DNA of 64,000 nt, from positions 1 through 64,000 of the forward strand of contig NZ_JBNGOS010000029.1 of assembly GCF_050589685.1 (NCBI RefSeq), given 5' to 3'. Below are positions 54,852-63,812 of the stretch, piece after piece. The notes beneath the pieces are model-generated. The model was not told where the DNA came from and did not search any database. It worked only from the letters and a program-made list of their open reading frames with translations. Source of the DNA: Saccharicrinis sp050589685 (GTDB lineage: Bacteria; Bacteroidota; Bacteroidia; Bacteroidales; Marinilabiliaceae). The position numbers and the translations under genes were made by a program. Positions within the stretch are counted from its first letter, which is position 1. Each line of letters begins with the position of its first letter.

Positions 54852-57320
54852 GTGGGCTATTTAAAAAACAGCTTTTGTATGTGTAGAGTGTTTATTTGTA
54901 TTTTGGCGATGCTTTGGTGCATACCTTCAACGGGCTTTGCCGAGGCTGAGATTAACAGCGGTGTTGTACGTGGCACAGTGGTGGCGGCACATAGAATGGT
55001 GGCATTGGAATATGTTACCGTGGCCATCTACCATTCGGCGGACCATACACTGTTGGGCGGCACGGTAACCAAAGCTGACGGCAAATTCAAATTAGAAGGT
55101 TTGCCCCCGGGGGTTTACTATCTCGATATAAGTTTTATTGGCTACTCAACTAAACGGATAAACGATGTTGTCATTGAACGTAAAAACCAACAAATAGATA
55201 TTGGTTTAATTACATTGGGGGAAAATTCCGAAAACCTGGAAGAGGTGGAGGTGGTAGCAGAAAGAGCCGCCATTGAGTTTCAGCTGGACAAAAAGGTAGT
55301 CAATGTAAGCAAACATTACACGTCTATCTCCGGCTCGGCAGTCAATGTCCTGGAAAATGTTCCGTCCATTGTGGTTGATATCGAAGGTAATGTTTCGTTG
55401 CGGGGAAGCACCAGTTTTTCGGTATTGGTGAATGGTGTACCATCTATATTGGAGCCATCGGAAGCCCTGCAACAAATCCCTGCCTCCACCATCGAAAACA
55501 TCGAAATCATCACCAATCCGTCTGCCAAATATAACCCCGACGGAACATCCGGTATTATCAATATTATTACAAAGAAAAATAGTTCAAGCGGGCTAAGCGG
55601 AGTGTACAATCTAAAAGCCGGGACAAACAATGCCGCCGGGGATTTTCTTTTCAATTTGAAGCGTAAGAAAATGACCTATTTTATTTCCGGCGATTATTAC
55701 CTGGGTGAATATTCCGGCGAAAAAAACGGCTATAGGAACACCTTCTCAGGCGATTCCGTTTTTAGCATCGAACACGATGGCGATATCCGGAATAAATTTG
55801 ACCGATATAACATAAAAGGTGGCCTTGAGTTTAGAATCGACACCCTGAAAACCATGAATATAGATGTGGGTTATGGTGGCCGAAACAAATGGGACTATGC
55901 CGATTTAGATTATTCAGAATATAATAATTATCATTTAACACCAACACCATATATTAGCGATGAAGATGTGTATCGCGGCAACGAGGGTATTTCGGTGAAT
56001 GCTTTCTACACCCATCAATTCGACACGAAAGGTCATGAGATGAGAGCAACATTTACCTATCGCCAAAGAGAATCGGACGAGTATAGTAAAAATGTTTTGC
56101 GCGATATTGACGGAACAATCACCGAAGGCAAAAAGAGTACCGAAGAAGGCCCTATGGGGCGGTTGGAAACAAAGCTTGATTACACCCGACCAACCGGTAA
56201 ACACGGTAAAATTGAGGCCGGATACCAAAGTACCTTTAACAACAGCGACGATGAAACAGGACAATCGGACATCCTGGCAGGCTCAGGACTATGGGTAGAT
56301 AATCCTTTGTACGACAATCACGTTGAATTCAGACAAAACATTCATGCGCTATATTTTATTTATGGCAATCAAACGTCAAAATTTGGATATCAAATAGGAC
56401 TGAGAGGAGAATATACAAACAGAACGGTGGAGGCATTGCGCACCGGGTCAAACACCCTAGTGGGCGACATTAAAGCTACCATAGACAGATATGATTATTT
56501 TCCATCGGCACACCTGTCCTATAAACTCCCCGCCAACCAAGAGCTGATGGCCAGTTATTCCCGAAGGATTGAACGCGCGCAAAGTTATCATTTCGAGCCC
56601 TTTTACACCTGGGTCGACGCCTATAATATCCGGCACGGGAACAGCAGTTTGCTTCCCGAGTATATCGATTCGTACGAATTGAATTACCTCAAAAAAATGG
56701 AAAATTCCTATTTCTCGCTGGAAACTTATTACAGTATGACCCATAACAAAGTGGAATGGGTAAGAAGTATTTATGAGGATAATATTATTCAACGTTTTCC
56801 CGAAAACGTAGGCAAGGATTATTATTTGGGTGTAGATGCAAGTTACAGTTTTGATGTGGTAAAATGGTGGAGGATGGATCTGTCGGGAAGCCTGTATAAT
56901 TACAGGGTAAAAGGACAATGGGAAGATTATAGTTTCGACGAAGACAGATTGACCTGGAATTACCGGGTTAACCAAACCGTTAAGCTTAATTCACTCACGC
57001 AACTGCAGGGCAACTGGCGTTACTATAGCAAGAGGATCACCTCCCAAGGCATTTACCAACCGGTATACACCTTTGATATTGCCGTACGCAAGGAGTTTAT
57101 GAAAAGAAAGCTGACCGGCATAGTTGAGCTTAGGGATGTATTCTCAAGCAACAACCGCGAGAACACCAATGACGGAATCGGCTTCAAGGACCATTATTTT
57201 CAGAAGATCCATACACCCGTGCTTACCTTTGTGCTGACGTACCGGTTCAACAACTATAAGCCCGACAAAAGAAAAGGAACAGTTGATGACTCCCTGGGCG
57301 GCGATGAGTCTATGGAATGA
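54852..57320 (+). CDS. Outer-membrane beta-barrel protein of the TonB-receptor-like OMP_b-brl_3 type
   Basis: 822-residue outer-membrane protein. A signal peptide is followed by a carboxypeptidase-D-like domain (about 37-120; VRGTVVAAHRMVALEYVTV and LPPGVYYLDISFIGYSTK), a plug-like region (ENVPSIVVDIEGNVSLRG and NPSAKYNPDGTSGIINIITKK) and a large barrel ending YRFNNY. The frame opens at a GTG (54852); the ATG at 54879 gives a more typical signal peptide (MCRVFICILAMLWCIPSTG). Ligand unknown. No SusD partner. Confidence 0.87.
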   Translation: MGYLKNSFCMCRVFICILAMLWCIPSTGFAEAEINSGVVRGTVVAAHRMVALEYVTVAIYHSADHTLLGGTVTKADGKFKLEGLPPGVYYLDISFIGYSTKRINDVVIERKNQQIDIGLITLGENSENLEEVEVVAERAAIEFQLDKKVVNVSKHYTSISGSAVNVLENVPSIVVDIEGNVSLRGSTSFSVLVNGVPSILEPSEALQQIPASTIENIEIITNPSAKYNPDGTSGIINIITKKNSSSGLSGVYNLKAGTNNAAGDFLFNLKRKKMTYFISGDYYLGEYSGEKNGYRNTFSGDSVFSIEHDGDIRNKFDRYNIKGGLEFRIDTLKTMNIDVGYGGRNKWDYADLDYSEYNNYHLTPTPYISDEDVYRGNEGISVNAFYTHQFDTKGHEMRATFTYRQRESDEYSKNVLRDIDGTITEGKKSTEEGPMGRLETKLDYTRPTGKHGKIEAGYQSTFNNSDDETGQSDILAGSGLWVDNPLYDNHVEFRQNIHALYFIYGNQTSKFGYQIGLRGEYTNRTVEALRTGSNTLVGDIKATIDRYDYFPSAHLSYKLPANQELMASYSRRIERAQSYHFEPFYTWVDAYNIRHGNSSLLPEYIDSYELNYLKKMENSYFSLETYYSMTHNKVEWVRSIYEDNIIQRFPENVGKDYYLGVDASYSFDVVKWWRMDLSGSLYNYRVKGQWEDYSFDEDRLTWNYRVNQTVKLNSLTQLQGNWRYYSKRITSQGIYQPVYTFDIAVRKEFMKRKLTGIVELRDVFSSNNRENTNDGIGFKDHYFQKIHTPVLTFVLTYRFNNYKPDKRKGTVDDSLGGDESME

Positions 57321-57627
57321 TGTATTCAACAACTGTTGAGTGACATCTGATGGTGACCGTTGACTGACTATCCCGAACAACACCGTATTTTAATTTGGAA
57401 GGTTCTTCCGGAATCCTCTAAAACAGCACAAAATCTTAGATTTGGATTTATCCTGAACTGATGACTGGCGACTGGTTTCCATCACTTCGGTATACCATAT
57501 GGTCCATCCACTCCACCAAAATTTCTATTCGTAAAATTTTTATCCGGAATATTCCAATACATGCTTATATTTACGGTTTGAACGCACACCCCCATAAGTT
57601 CTATCAATTTTTTAGGCCAACCGAATA
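57321..57627. other. Intergenic region with short period-7 words
   Basis: 307 nt. 57457-57477 holds three ACTGNNN heptamers (ACTGATG, ACTGGCG, ACTGGTT). A looser ACTGTTG-type stretch lies just after the barrel-gene stop (about 57335-57375). No gene. Confidence 0.4.
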
Positions 57628-58509
57628 ATGACGAAACACAAAACCGCAATAATAACAGGTGCTACCAGCGGCATCGGAACCAAATTCGCCAAAACCCTGG
57701 CTAAGCAAGGGTGGGATCTGATAATAACCGGAAGGCGAAAAAGTCGTTTGACCCGCTTAAGCCAAGAAATTTCAAATCAGTATGGGGTGCAAGTTCAGCC
57801 TGTTATTGCCGACTTCAGCAATCAAGAAGATTTAAACCACTTCCTGGATATCATAGATCAAAGCACAAACATTGAATTGCTGGTTAACAATGCGGGCTTT
57901 GGCTCTATTGGCGACTTTTTTGAGAGTAACTACACCAATCAGCAGCAAATGCTGGACGTACACGTGACGGCGACAACCAAAATCGTGTATCGGGCGGTGC
58001 CCAAAATGGTTAAAAAAGGCAAAGGGGGCATTATCAATGTGGCATCCTTATCGGCCTTTTATCCCGGCCCAAACAGTTATTTCTACTGCTCATCAAAAGC
58101 CTTTCTGGTGTCTTTTTCAGAATGCCTGCATATTGACCTCGCCCAAAAGAATATAAAAGTGCAGGCGCTCTGTCCCGGATTTACAAATACCGAGTTCCAT
58201 AGTCGCCAGGGCATCTCGCATTCCGACAGCTACCTCAAGCGTAAATTATTCTGGAAATCGCCGCAACAAGTGGTCGACAAAAGTTTAAAATCATTAGGCA
58301 AAAGGAAAATAATCTGTATTCCAGGCTTCTTCAACCGCTTGCTTCTGCATATCTCTAAGATAATACCACGAACCTTGTATTATAAGATTGCCGAAAAAAA
58401 CGCCGATATCTTTTTAAAACGTATCGACCAACCAATGCCGGGGCCAAAACCAAATGGGTCTTCGATTCCGGAAGTGTGCCCGGCAAAGCAAAACATCCCT
58501 CAGGTGTAG
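57628..58509 (+). CDS. SDR family oxidoreductase
   Basis: 293-residue short-chain dehydrogenase. TGATSGIG near residue 12 is the cofactor motif, NNAGFGSIGD follows, and the catalytic pattern YFYCSSKAF has Tyr and Lys in YxxxK spacing (YCSSK). It belongs to the longer DltE-like SDR branch and has a C-terminal helical extension. Substrate unknown; no operon partner. Confidence 0.9.
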   Translation: MTKHKTAIITGATSGIGTKFAKTLAKQGWDLIITGRRKSRLTRLSQEISNQYGVQVQPVIADFSNQEDLNHFLDIIDQSTNIELLVNNAGFGSIGDFFESNYTNQQQMLDVHVTATTKIVYRAVPKMVKKGKGGIINVASLSAFYPGPNSYFYCSSKAFLVSFSECLHIDLAQKNIKVQALCPGFTNTEFHSRQGISHSDSYLKRKLFWKSPQQVVDKSLKSLGKRKIICIPGFFNRLLLHISKIIPRTLYYKIAEKNADIFLKRIDQPMPGPKPNGSSIPEVCPAKQNIPQV

Positions 58510-59085
58510 TATTGACCATGGAAAAGCGGAAAGAGAATGTGGCGGGCGGAAATCGGAGAACGAAGAGCGGAAGCGGAATGGTGATATCGCTACTTGCCTA
58601 GGGCGTCCGGAAAACTTTGAATAATCTTCCTGTCTGCCCGCCAGACTATGAGTTTAAAATATTGACTAAGCGCCAAATGTGTGTTGGTAAAACATCAATA
58701 TCTTAGTATAAAAAAGTAGCTAGCGTAAAGATATCGACACAAAAGCTGATTCCCGAAATTGATAATGATATACAGATTTTAAATTTCATAGCCTGACGGC
58801 CATGGCCCCACTGGCAGGCTCGCTTCGCTCAAAATGACTGGAAACTCGAAGCATTTTCAATCTTGCCGGATAGTCGTTTTTTTTCAGCTGCAAAGATCCT
58901 TTCCGAAATTTTGGCGCGCCTCTTGCAACATTTAAGTATGTAATTAACCCACAAGCAGCCTTTGGTATTGTTTACCAGGGCCATAGATAAATAAGGAGTC
59001 CGTTATTGTCCTACATAAATGTAGTAAACCGTAACAGTAGACTTACATTTTGGTTGATTATTCAACAAACTAAAATTTCAAACAG
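58510..59085. other. Intergenic region, nothing recognised
   Basis: 576 nt without a gene. It includes a purine-rich stretch after the SDR stop and, near 58820-58840, GGCTCGCTTCGCTCAAAATG, a motif often seen in dispersed intergenic repeats of other bacteria. No hairpin of note. Confidence 0.4.
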
Positions 59086-59487
59086 ATGAAAGCATGCTTA
59101 CCTATTATGGGCGACACAAACCTTAAGAAGGAACTGGTTGCCAACGATTTTTACAAGGCCCAACATTATTGTATCTATGATTTTGAAACCAACTCGTCCT
59201 CCATATATTCACTTACGGACACGAACACGATTTACATGTCCATCAGCGAAATAAAGAAGTTGGATATTCAAATCATCATCACGCCCAACCTGCGCCCCAT
59301 GGCGGCCAAAATACTATTTGAAAACGAGATTGAGGTCTATAAGGCCGTAAGTAATGTGGTGGGTGAAAATATTGACCATTATAATAGAGGCTTGCTGCGC
59401 GATTTTACGGCAGCCATGATCGAAAGCAAGCAGGACTGCTCGCCCGATGCTTGCTCTTCATGTTCCTCATCAGGAAGCTGTAACTAG
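59086..59487 (+). CDS. NifX/NifB-like domain protein with Cys-rich C-terminal tail
   Basis: 133-residue protein whose first ~115 residues resemble the NifX-like fold (start MKACLPIMGD; IIITPNLRPMAAKILFENEI). It ends in a Cys-rich tail (DCSPDACSSCSSSGSCN) with five Cys in 17 residues, which is unusual for the family and could bind metal. It is 14 kb from the other NifX-like genes and has no nif neighbours. The fold assignment is moderate, because the core is divergent. Confidence 0.72.
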   Translation: MKACLPIMGDTNLKKELVANDFYKAQHYCIYDFETNSSSIYSLTDTNTIYMSISEIKKLDIQIIITPNLRPMAAKILFENEIEVYKAVSNVVGENIDHYNRGLLRDFTAAMIESKQDCSPDACSSCSSSGSCN

Positions 59488-59616
59488 TATTGAGTTCGTA
59501 AAGTTACAAAGTAAAAAGTTTATAGAGTGAGAATGTTATTTTAGACTAGAATACAATTACTTGCAATTGTCATTTACACGTTGAAGTTCTTAACGTAATT
59601 TATTAAACGCTCTACT

Positions 59617-59699
59617 AGTCGGCAGTTTCCAGTTGGCAGAAAACAGTTATCAGTATTATTGTTGACTGCTAACTGCCGACTGATTACTGATTACTGAAA
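59617..59699. repeat. Exact period-7 word array beside fumA, with inverted-repeat ends
   Basis: Eleven heptamers fill 59623-59699 exactly: five CAG-type words (CAGTTTC, CAGTTGG, CAGAAAA, CAGTTAT, CAGTATT), one ATTGTTG, then five ACTG-type words (ACTGCTA, ACTGCCG, ACTGATT, ACTGATT, ACTGAAA). The two halves are near reverse complements, so AGTCGGCAGTT (59617-59627) pairs with AACTGCCGACT (59671-59681). The array ends one base before the fumA stop codon. Function unknown. Confidence 0.75.
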
Positions 59700-59700
59700 C

Positions 59701-61308
59701 CTACTTCATATCCGCAAAGAAATCACTTCCTTTGTCATCCACTATAATAAATGCAGGGAAGTTTTCAACACGAATCTTACGAACGGCTTCCATACCCAGT
59801 TCGGGGAAATCGACCACTTCAACCGATTTAATACTTGTTTTGGCCAGGATGGCAGCAGGCCCACCAATAGAACCCAAATAAAATCCGCCATGCTTTTTAC
59901 AGGCATGCGTTACTTCGGCCGAACGGTTTCCTTTAGCCAGCATAATCATGGAGCCACCTTTACTTTGAAACAAGTCTACATAAGGATCCATACGTCCCGC
60001 TGTGGTCGGTCCAAAGCTACCCGATGGCATTCCCTCCGGTGTTTTTGCGGGCCCGGCATAATAAACGGGATGGTTCTTCAGGTATTCCGGCATCTCCTTA
60101 CCTTCGTCCAGCATCTTTTTAATATTGGCATGTGCAATATCCCGTGCCACAACCAAAGTACCGGAAAGGTTCAATCTTGTTTTAATAGGATATTTGGTCA
60201 ACACCTTTAAAATATCTTCCATAGGCTGATCCAGATCAATATCTACGGCCGGCGCTAACTCCGGCGCTCTTTCAGGCACAAACCTGGAAGGATTCTTCTC
60301 CAACTGCTCCAGAAAAATTCCCTCCTCCGTGATTTTACCTTTCACATTTCGGTCGGCACTGCAGCTTACACCCAGGCCAACAGGACATGAGGCAGCATGC
60401 CGGGGCAAACGGATGACACGCACGTCGTGCACAAAATACTTGCCGCCAAACTGGGCACCAATCTGGCTTTCCTGACAAATCTTCAATACTTTTTTCTCCC
60501 ATTCCAAATCACGAAATGCCTGACCCCCGTCGTTACCTTCAGTAGGCAGGTGATCCAGATATCCCGCCGAAGCTTTTTTTACGGTAGCCAATGTAGCTTC
60601 TGCCGATGTGCCACCAATCACCAAAGCCAGATGGTAAGGAGGGCAAGCCGAAGTACCCAGATCCATAATCTTCTGCTCAACAAACTTAGCCAGGTTCTCC
60701 TCGGTCAATAAACTTTTTGTTTGCTGGTATAAAAAGGTCTTGTTACCGGAGCCTCCCCCTTTTGTCAGGAACAAAAACTCATACTGGTTACCCTGCTCGG
60801 CATAAATATCAATCTGGGCCGGCAGGTTATTCCCGGTGTTCTTTTCCTCAAACATGGTCTGCGGCACCACCTGCGAATAACGTAAGTTTCTTTCCTGGTA
60901 AGTATCGTAGATCCCTTTAGAAAGGTATTCCGCGTCACATGCTCCTGTATACACGTCTTCCCCTTTTTTGGCCACAACAATAGCCGTTCCGGTATCCTGA
61001 CAGGTAGGCAACGCACCTTCGGCAGACACCACCTGGTTCATCAACATGGTATGTGCCACAAATTTATCATTATCCGAAGCTTCCTCATCGTTTAATATGG
61101 AGGTGAGTTTCTCAAGGTGGGCAGAACGCAGGTAGAAGGAAACATCAGCGATAGCTTCTTTCGCCAGCAGTGCCAACCCCTTGGGATCTATTTTTAATAT
61201 TTTTCTTCCGTCAACATCTATGGTCGATACATAATCTTTGGTCAACAGACGGTATTCGGTTGAATCTTTTTTGATAGGAAACGGTTTTTGATAGACAAAT
61301 TCTGACAT
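59701..61308 (-). CDS. Class I fumarate hydratase (Fe-S)
   Basis: 535-residue oxygen-sensitive fumarase that interconverts fumarate and malate. The Cys ligands of the [4Fe-4S] cluster are visible in LPTCQDTGTA (Cys103) and in later Cys-rich segments (CPVGLGVSCSADRNVKG). The C-terminal fumarase domain has PGMPSGSFGPTTAGRMD-like motif, here EGMPSGSFGPTTAGRMD. Use of this class fits an anaerobe. It stands alone between two word arrays. Confidence 0.94.
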   Translation of the reverse strand: MSEFVYQKPFPIKKDSTEYRLLTKDYVSTIDVDGRKILKIDPKGLALLAKEAIADVSFYLRSAHLEKLTSILNDEEASDNDKFVAHTMLMNQVVSAEGALPTCQDTGTAIVVAKKGEDVYTGACDAEYLSKGIYDTYQERNLRYSQVVPQTMFEEKNTGNNLPAQIDIYAEQGNQYEFLFLTKGGGSGNKTFLYQQTKSLLTEENLAKFVEQKIMDLGTSACPPYHLALVIGGTSAEATLATVKKASAGYLDHLPTEGNDGGQAFRDLEWEKKVLKICQESQIGAQFGGKYFVHDVRVIRLPRHAASCPVGLGVSCSADRNVKGKITEEGIFLEQLEKNPSRFVPERAPELAPAVDIDLDQPMEDILKVLTKYPIKTRLNLSGTLVVARDIAHANIKKMLDEGKEMPEYLKNHPVYYAGPAKTPEGMPSGSFGPTTAGRMDPYVDLFQSKGGSMIMLAKGNRSAEVTHACKKHGGFYLGSIGGPAAILAKTSIKSVEVVDFPELGMEAVRKIRVENFPAFIIVDDKGSDFFADMK

Positions 61309-61452
61309 CTTATCTAATTATTTTAGTGTTAGTATTTTCAGGGAGATCAGCAATTAAACCTCCGCATATTTGCAAGCCCCAAAGTTAACAAAGAATGACA
61401 AACCACAGAGTTTTCGAACACGATATTATCAGATGTTTTGGAACACAATTAA
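61309..61452. other. Upstream region of fumA
   Basis: Divergent with the UpxY gene further right. No strong promoter motif was identified. Confidence 0.35.
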
Positions 61453-61550
61453 TTGTTGGTTACGAGCTATTGGTTATAGGTTATTGGTTATTGGTTATAG
61501 GTTATTGGCTAGAAGCTAGGCGCTACGAGCCACAAGCTACTGACTAGAAG
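61453..61550 (+). repeat. Exact period-7 word array upstream of the UpxY gene
   Basis: Fourteen heptamers fill 61453-61550 with no slip: first TTGTTGG, TTACGAG, CTATTGG, then TTATAGG, TTATTGG, TTATTGG, TTATAGG, TTATTGG, then CTAGAAG, CTAGGCG, CTACGAG, CCACAAG, CTACTGA, CTAGAAG. The second half keeps the form CTANNNG with few exceptions. Not protein-coding. About 125 nt before the UpxY start. Confidence 0.75.
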
Positions 61551-61675
61551 CCCCCTATAATCCTGATTCACAAACGATCGTCTGAACCTCAGGTCAAAAA
61601 CGTCCTTTTTTAAGACATAAGACCCATTCTCTGTCAAAATTTTCCTAAATTTGCTCGTTCAAAAATTGGAGAATT

Positions 61676-62185
61676 TTGAAAGGAGACACAACAACGCATA
61701 CCTGGTACGCTTTATATACCAAGTCGAGAGCAGAGAAAAAAGTCGCGGAAGGGTTGAACAAACTCGGAATTATCAATTACCTGCCCCTCAAACGGGAGCT
61801 CAAACAATGGAGCGACCGGAAGAAATGGGTGGAGGTACCTGCTATCAGTTCATATATATTTATTAAAATCACACCGGATCAATATCGCACTGTTTTTGAA
61901 GTAACAGGAGTGGTGGCTTATGTCTCGCACAAAGGGAAAGCTCTATCCATCCCTGAGCATGAGATCATTGCCATGCAACGCACCATCGAAAACAAAATAG
62001 ATTTTGATGTGGAAGCCAAAAATATCAAAAAAGGAGAGGAAATAACTGTAACATCCGGCCCTTTAACGGGTATAAAAGGCATAGTGCAAACCGTGCAGGG
62101 AACAAAGAAACTATACCTGAACATTTCAAACATCGGTTATACGCTGGTGGTTAACCTGGATGAGGCCACGGTTGAAAAACTATAA
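61676..62185 (+). CDS. UpxY family transcription antiterminator (NusG-like)
   Basis: 169-residue NusG paralogue: N-terminal NGN domain (WYALYTKSRAEKKVAEGL) and a C-terminal KOW region (GEEITVTSGPLTGIKGIV). UpxY-type proteins allow RNA polymerase to read long capsule or exopolysaccharide operons in Bacteroidota, usually as the first gene. The only plausible start is a TTG (61676-61678). Its position suggests that a polysaccharide locus follows to the right of the window. Confidence 0.92.
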   Translation: MKGDTTTHTWYALYTKSRAEKKVAEGLNKLGIINYLPLKRELKQWSDRKKWVEVPAISSYIFIKITPDQYRTVFEVTGVVAYVSHKGKALSIPEHEIIAMQRTIENKIDFDVEAKNIKKGEEITVTSGPLTGIKGIVQTVQGTKKLYLNISNIGYTLVVNLDEATVEKL

Positions 62186-62310
62186 CAGCCATTAAAAACC
62201 TTGACTTACAAGTAACTTTTAGGTCGTAGGAACAGTACATATATACCACTTACTCACCCCATAATATGGGACTGAGGGAGGCGAAGCAGTGCCCGGAAAG
62301 CAGTGGGAAG
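62186..62310. other. Leader between the UpxY gene and the word array
   Basis: About 125 nt after the antiterminator gene, before the array begins. No obvious terminator, so read-through to cysC is possible. Confidence 0.35.
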
Positions 62311-63203
62311 TGCGGAGATGGGGAACTGGGGAGATGGGAAACTGGGGAGATGTGGAGTTGCGGAGTTGGGGAGAAGACAACTTAACAACTTAACAAATCG
62401 CCAACTAAACAAATGGGGAGTTGCGAAATTGGGGAGTTGGGGAGTTGCGGAATTGGGGAGAAGACAACTTAACAAATAAACAAATCGCCAACTAAACAAA
62501 TCGCCAAATCATCAGATGGGGAGTTGGAGAACTGCGGAGTTGGGGAGCTGACAAATATACACCTCATCAACTTAACAACTTAACAACTCAACAAATCATC
62601 AAATGGGGAAACTGGGGAGATGGGGAGAAGACAACTCAACAAATCGCCAACTTAACAAATCGCCAAATCATCAGATGGGGAGTTGCGGAGTTGGGGAGTT
62701 GGGGAGTTGGGGAAACTGGGGAGTTGCGGAGTTGACAACTTAACAGCTCATCAACTTAACAACTCAACAAATCATCAGATGGGGAGTTGCGGAGATGCGG
62801 AGTTGGGGAAACTGGGGAGTTGCGGAGATGGGGAGATGACAACTTAACAGCTCATCAACTTAACAGCTTAACAACTCAACAAATCATCAAATGGGGAGTT
62901 GCGAAATTGGGGAGTTGCGGAAACTGGGGAGTTGCGGAGTTGACAACTTAACAGCTCATCAACTTAACAACTTAACAACTCAACAACTTAACAAATCAAC
63001 AAATCATCAGATGGGGAGTTGCGGAGATGGGGAGTTGGGGAGATGACAACTTAACAAATCGCCAAATCATCAGATGGGGAGTTGCGGAATTGGGAAGTTG
63101 GGGAGCTGACAAATATACACCTCATCAACTTAACAACTCATCAACTAAACAAATCGACAACTAAACAAATCAACAAATCAACGAATAAACAACAACAAAT
63201 ACA
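62311..63203 (+). repeat. Period-8 two-block word array upstream of cysC
   Basis: About 890 nt made of octamers. G-rich blocks use words of the form TGNGGANN (for example TGGGGAGT, TGCGGAGT, TGGGGAGA, TGGGAAAC); A/C-rich blocks use NNNCAAMT (for example TAACAACT, AAACAAAT, CGCCAAAT, CATCAACT, TAACAGCT). Blocks alternate about nine times, with a one-base slip at many A-to-G junctions. It runs to within a few bases of the cysC start and resumes after its stop. Not protein-coding, as 8 is not a multiple of 3 and no long frame persists in sense. Confidence 0.85.
62693..62721 (+). other. Perfect G-quadruplex motif in the word array
   Basis: Four G4 runs (62693-62696, 62701-62704, 62709-62712, 62718-62721) separated by loops of 4, 4 and 5 nt. 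A stable quadruplex could form on the plus strand DNA or its RNA. It arises because three G-words follow in register. Confidence 0.75.
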
Positions 63204-63794
63204 ATGACCAACATCCACCCAACAAACATATACCTCTCCCGCTCCGATAAGGAGCACTACCTGCGCCAGAACGCCAAAGTGATCTGGATCACCGGACTCT
63301 CCGGCTCCGGCAAAAGCACCCTGGCACACGGACTGGAAAGAAAGCTAGCGGAGAAAGGTTATTTCACACAAGTATTGGACGGTGACAATATACGGACAGG
63401 TATCAATAACAACCTGGGCTTCTCGGAAGAAGACAGGACCGAAAACATACGGCGAATAGCTGAAATCAATAAGCTGTTTTTAAACTGCGGCATTATAAGC
63501 ATCAATGCCTTTATATCCCCTACCAACGAAGTTCGTCATATGGCCCGTGAGATTATTGGTACCAAAAACTTTATTGAGATATTTGTAGATGCCAGCTTCG
63601 AGACCTGCGCCCAACGCGATCCAAAAGGATTGTACAAAAAAGCCCTGGCCGGAGAAATCAAAAATTTTACCGGACTGGATGCGCCCTTCGACAGGCCGGA
63701 TGACGCCGAGCTCACCATCAATACCGATAACCTCACCATCGACGAAGGAATAGAAAAAGCATATGAGTACGTAAAAGCTGCTGTGAGGTGGTAA
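63204..63794 (+). CDS. cysC: Adenylyl-sulfate kinase
   Basis: Phosphorylates APS to PAPS, the sulfate donor for sulfotransferases. The 196-residue protein has the P-loop GLSGSGKST (near residue 31), DGDNIRTGINNNLGF as the APS-binding region, and the family segment FVDASFETCAQRDPKGLYKK. All key motifs are intact. It is embedded in the period-8 word array. Following a UpxY antiterminator, it suggests sulfated polysaccharide synthesis, but sulfate assimilation is equally possible until further genes are seen. Confidence 0.94.
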   Translation: MTNIHPTNIYLSRSDKEHYLRQNAKVIWITGLSGSGKSTLAHGLERKLAEKGYFTQVLDGDNIRTGINNNLGFSEEDRTENIRRIAEINKLFLNCGIISINAFISPTNEVRHMAREIIGTKNFIEIFVDASFETCAQRDPKGLYKKALAGEIKNFTGLDAPFDRPDDAELTINTDNLTIDEGIEKAYEYVKAAVRW

Positions 63795-63812
63795 ACAAAA
63801 ATTAAAAATAGT

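Noticed and set aside
62311..63203. CRISPR array
   Set aside because: There are no constant repeats with unique spacers of equal size; the region is built from variable octamers, and no cas genes are near.
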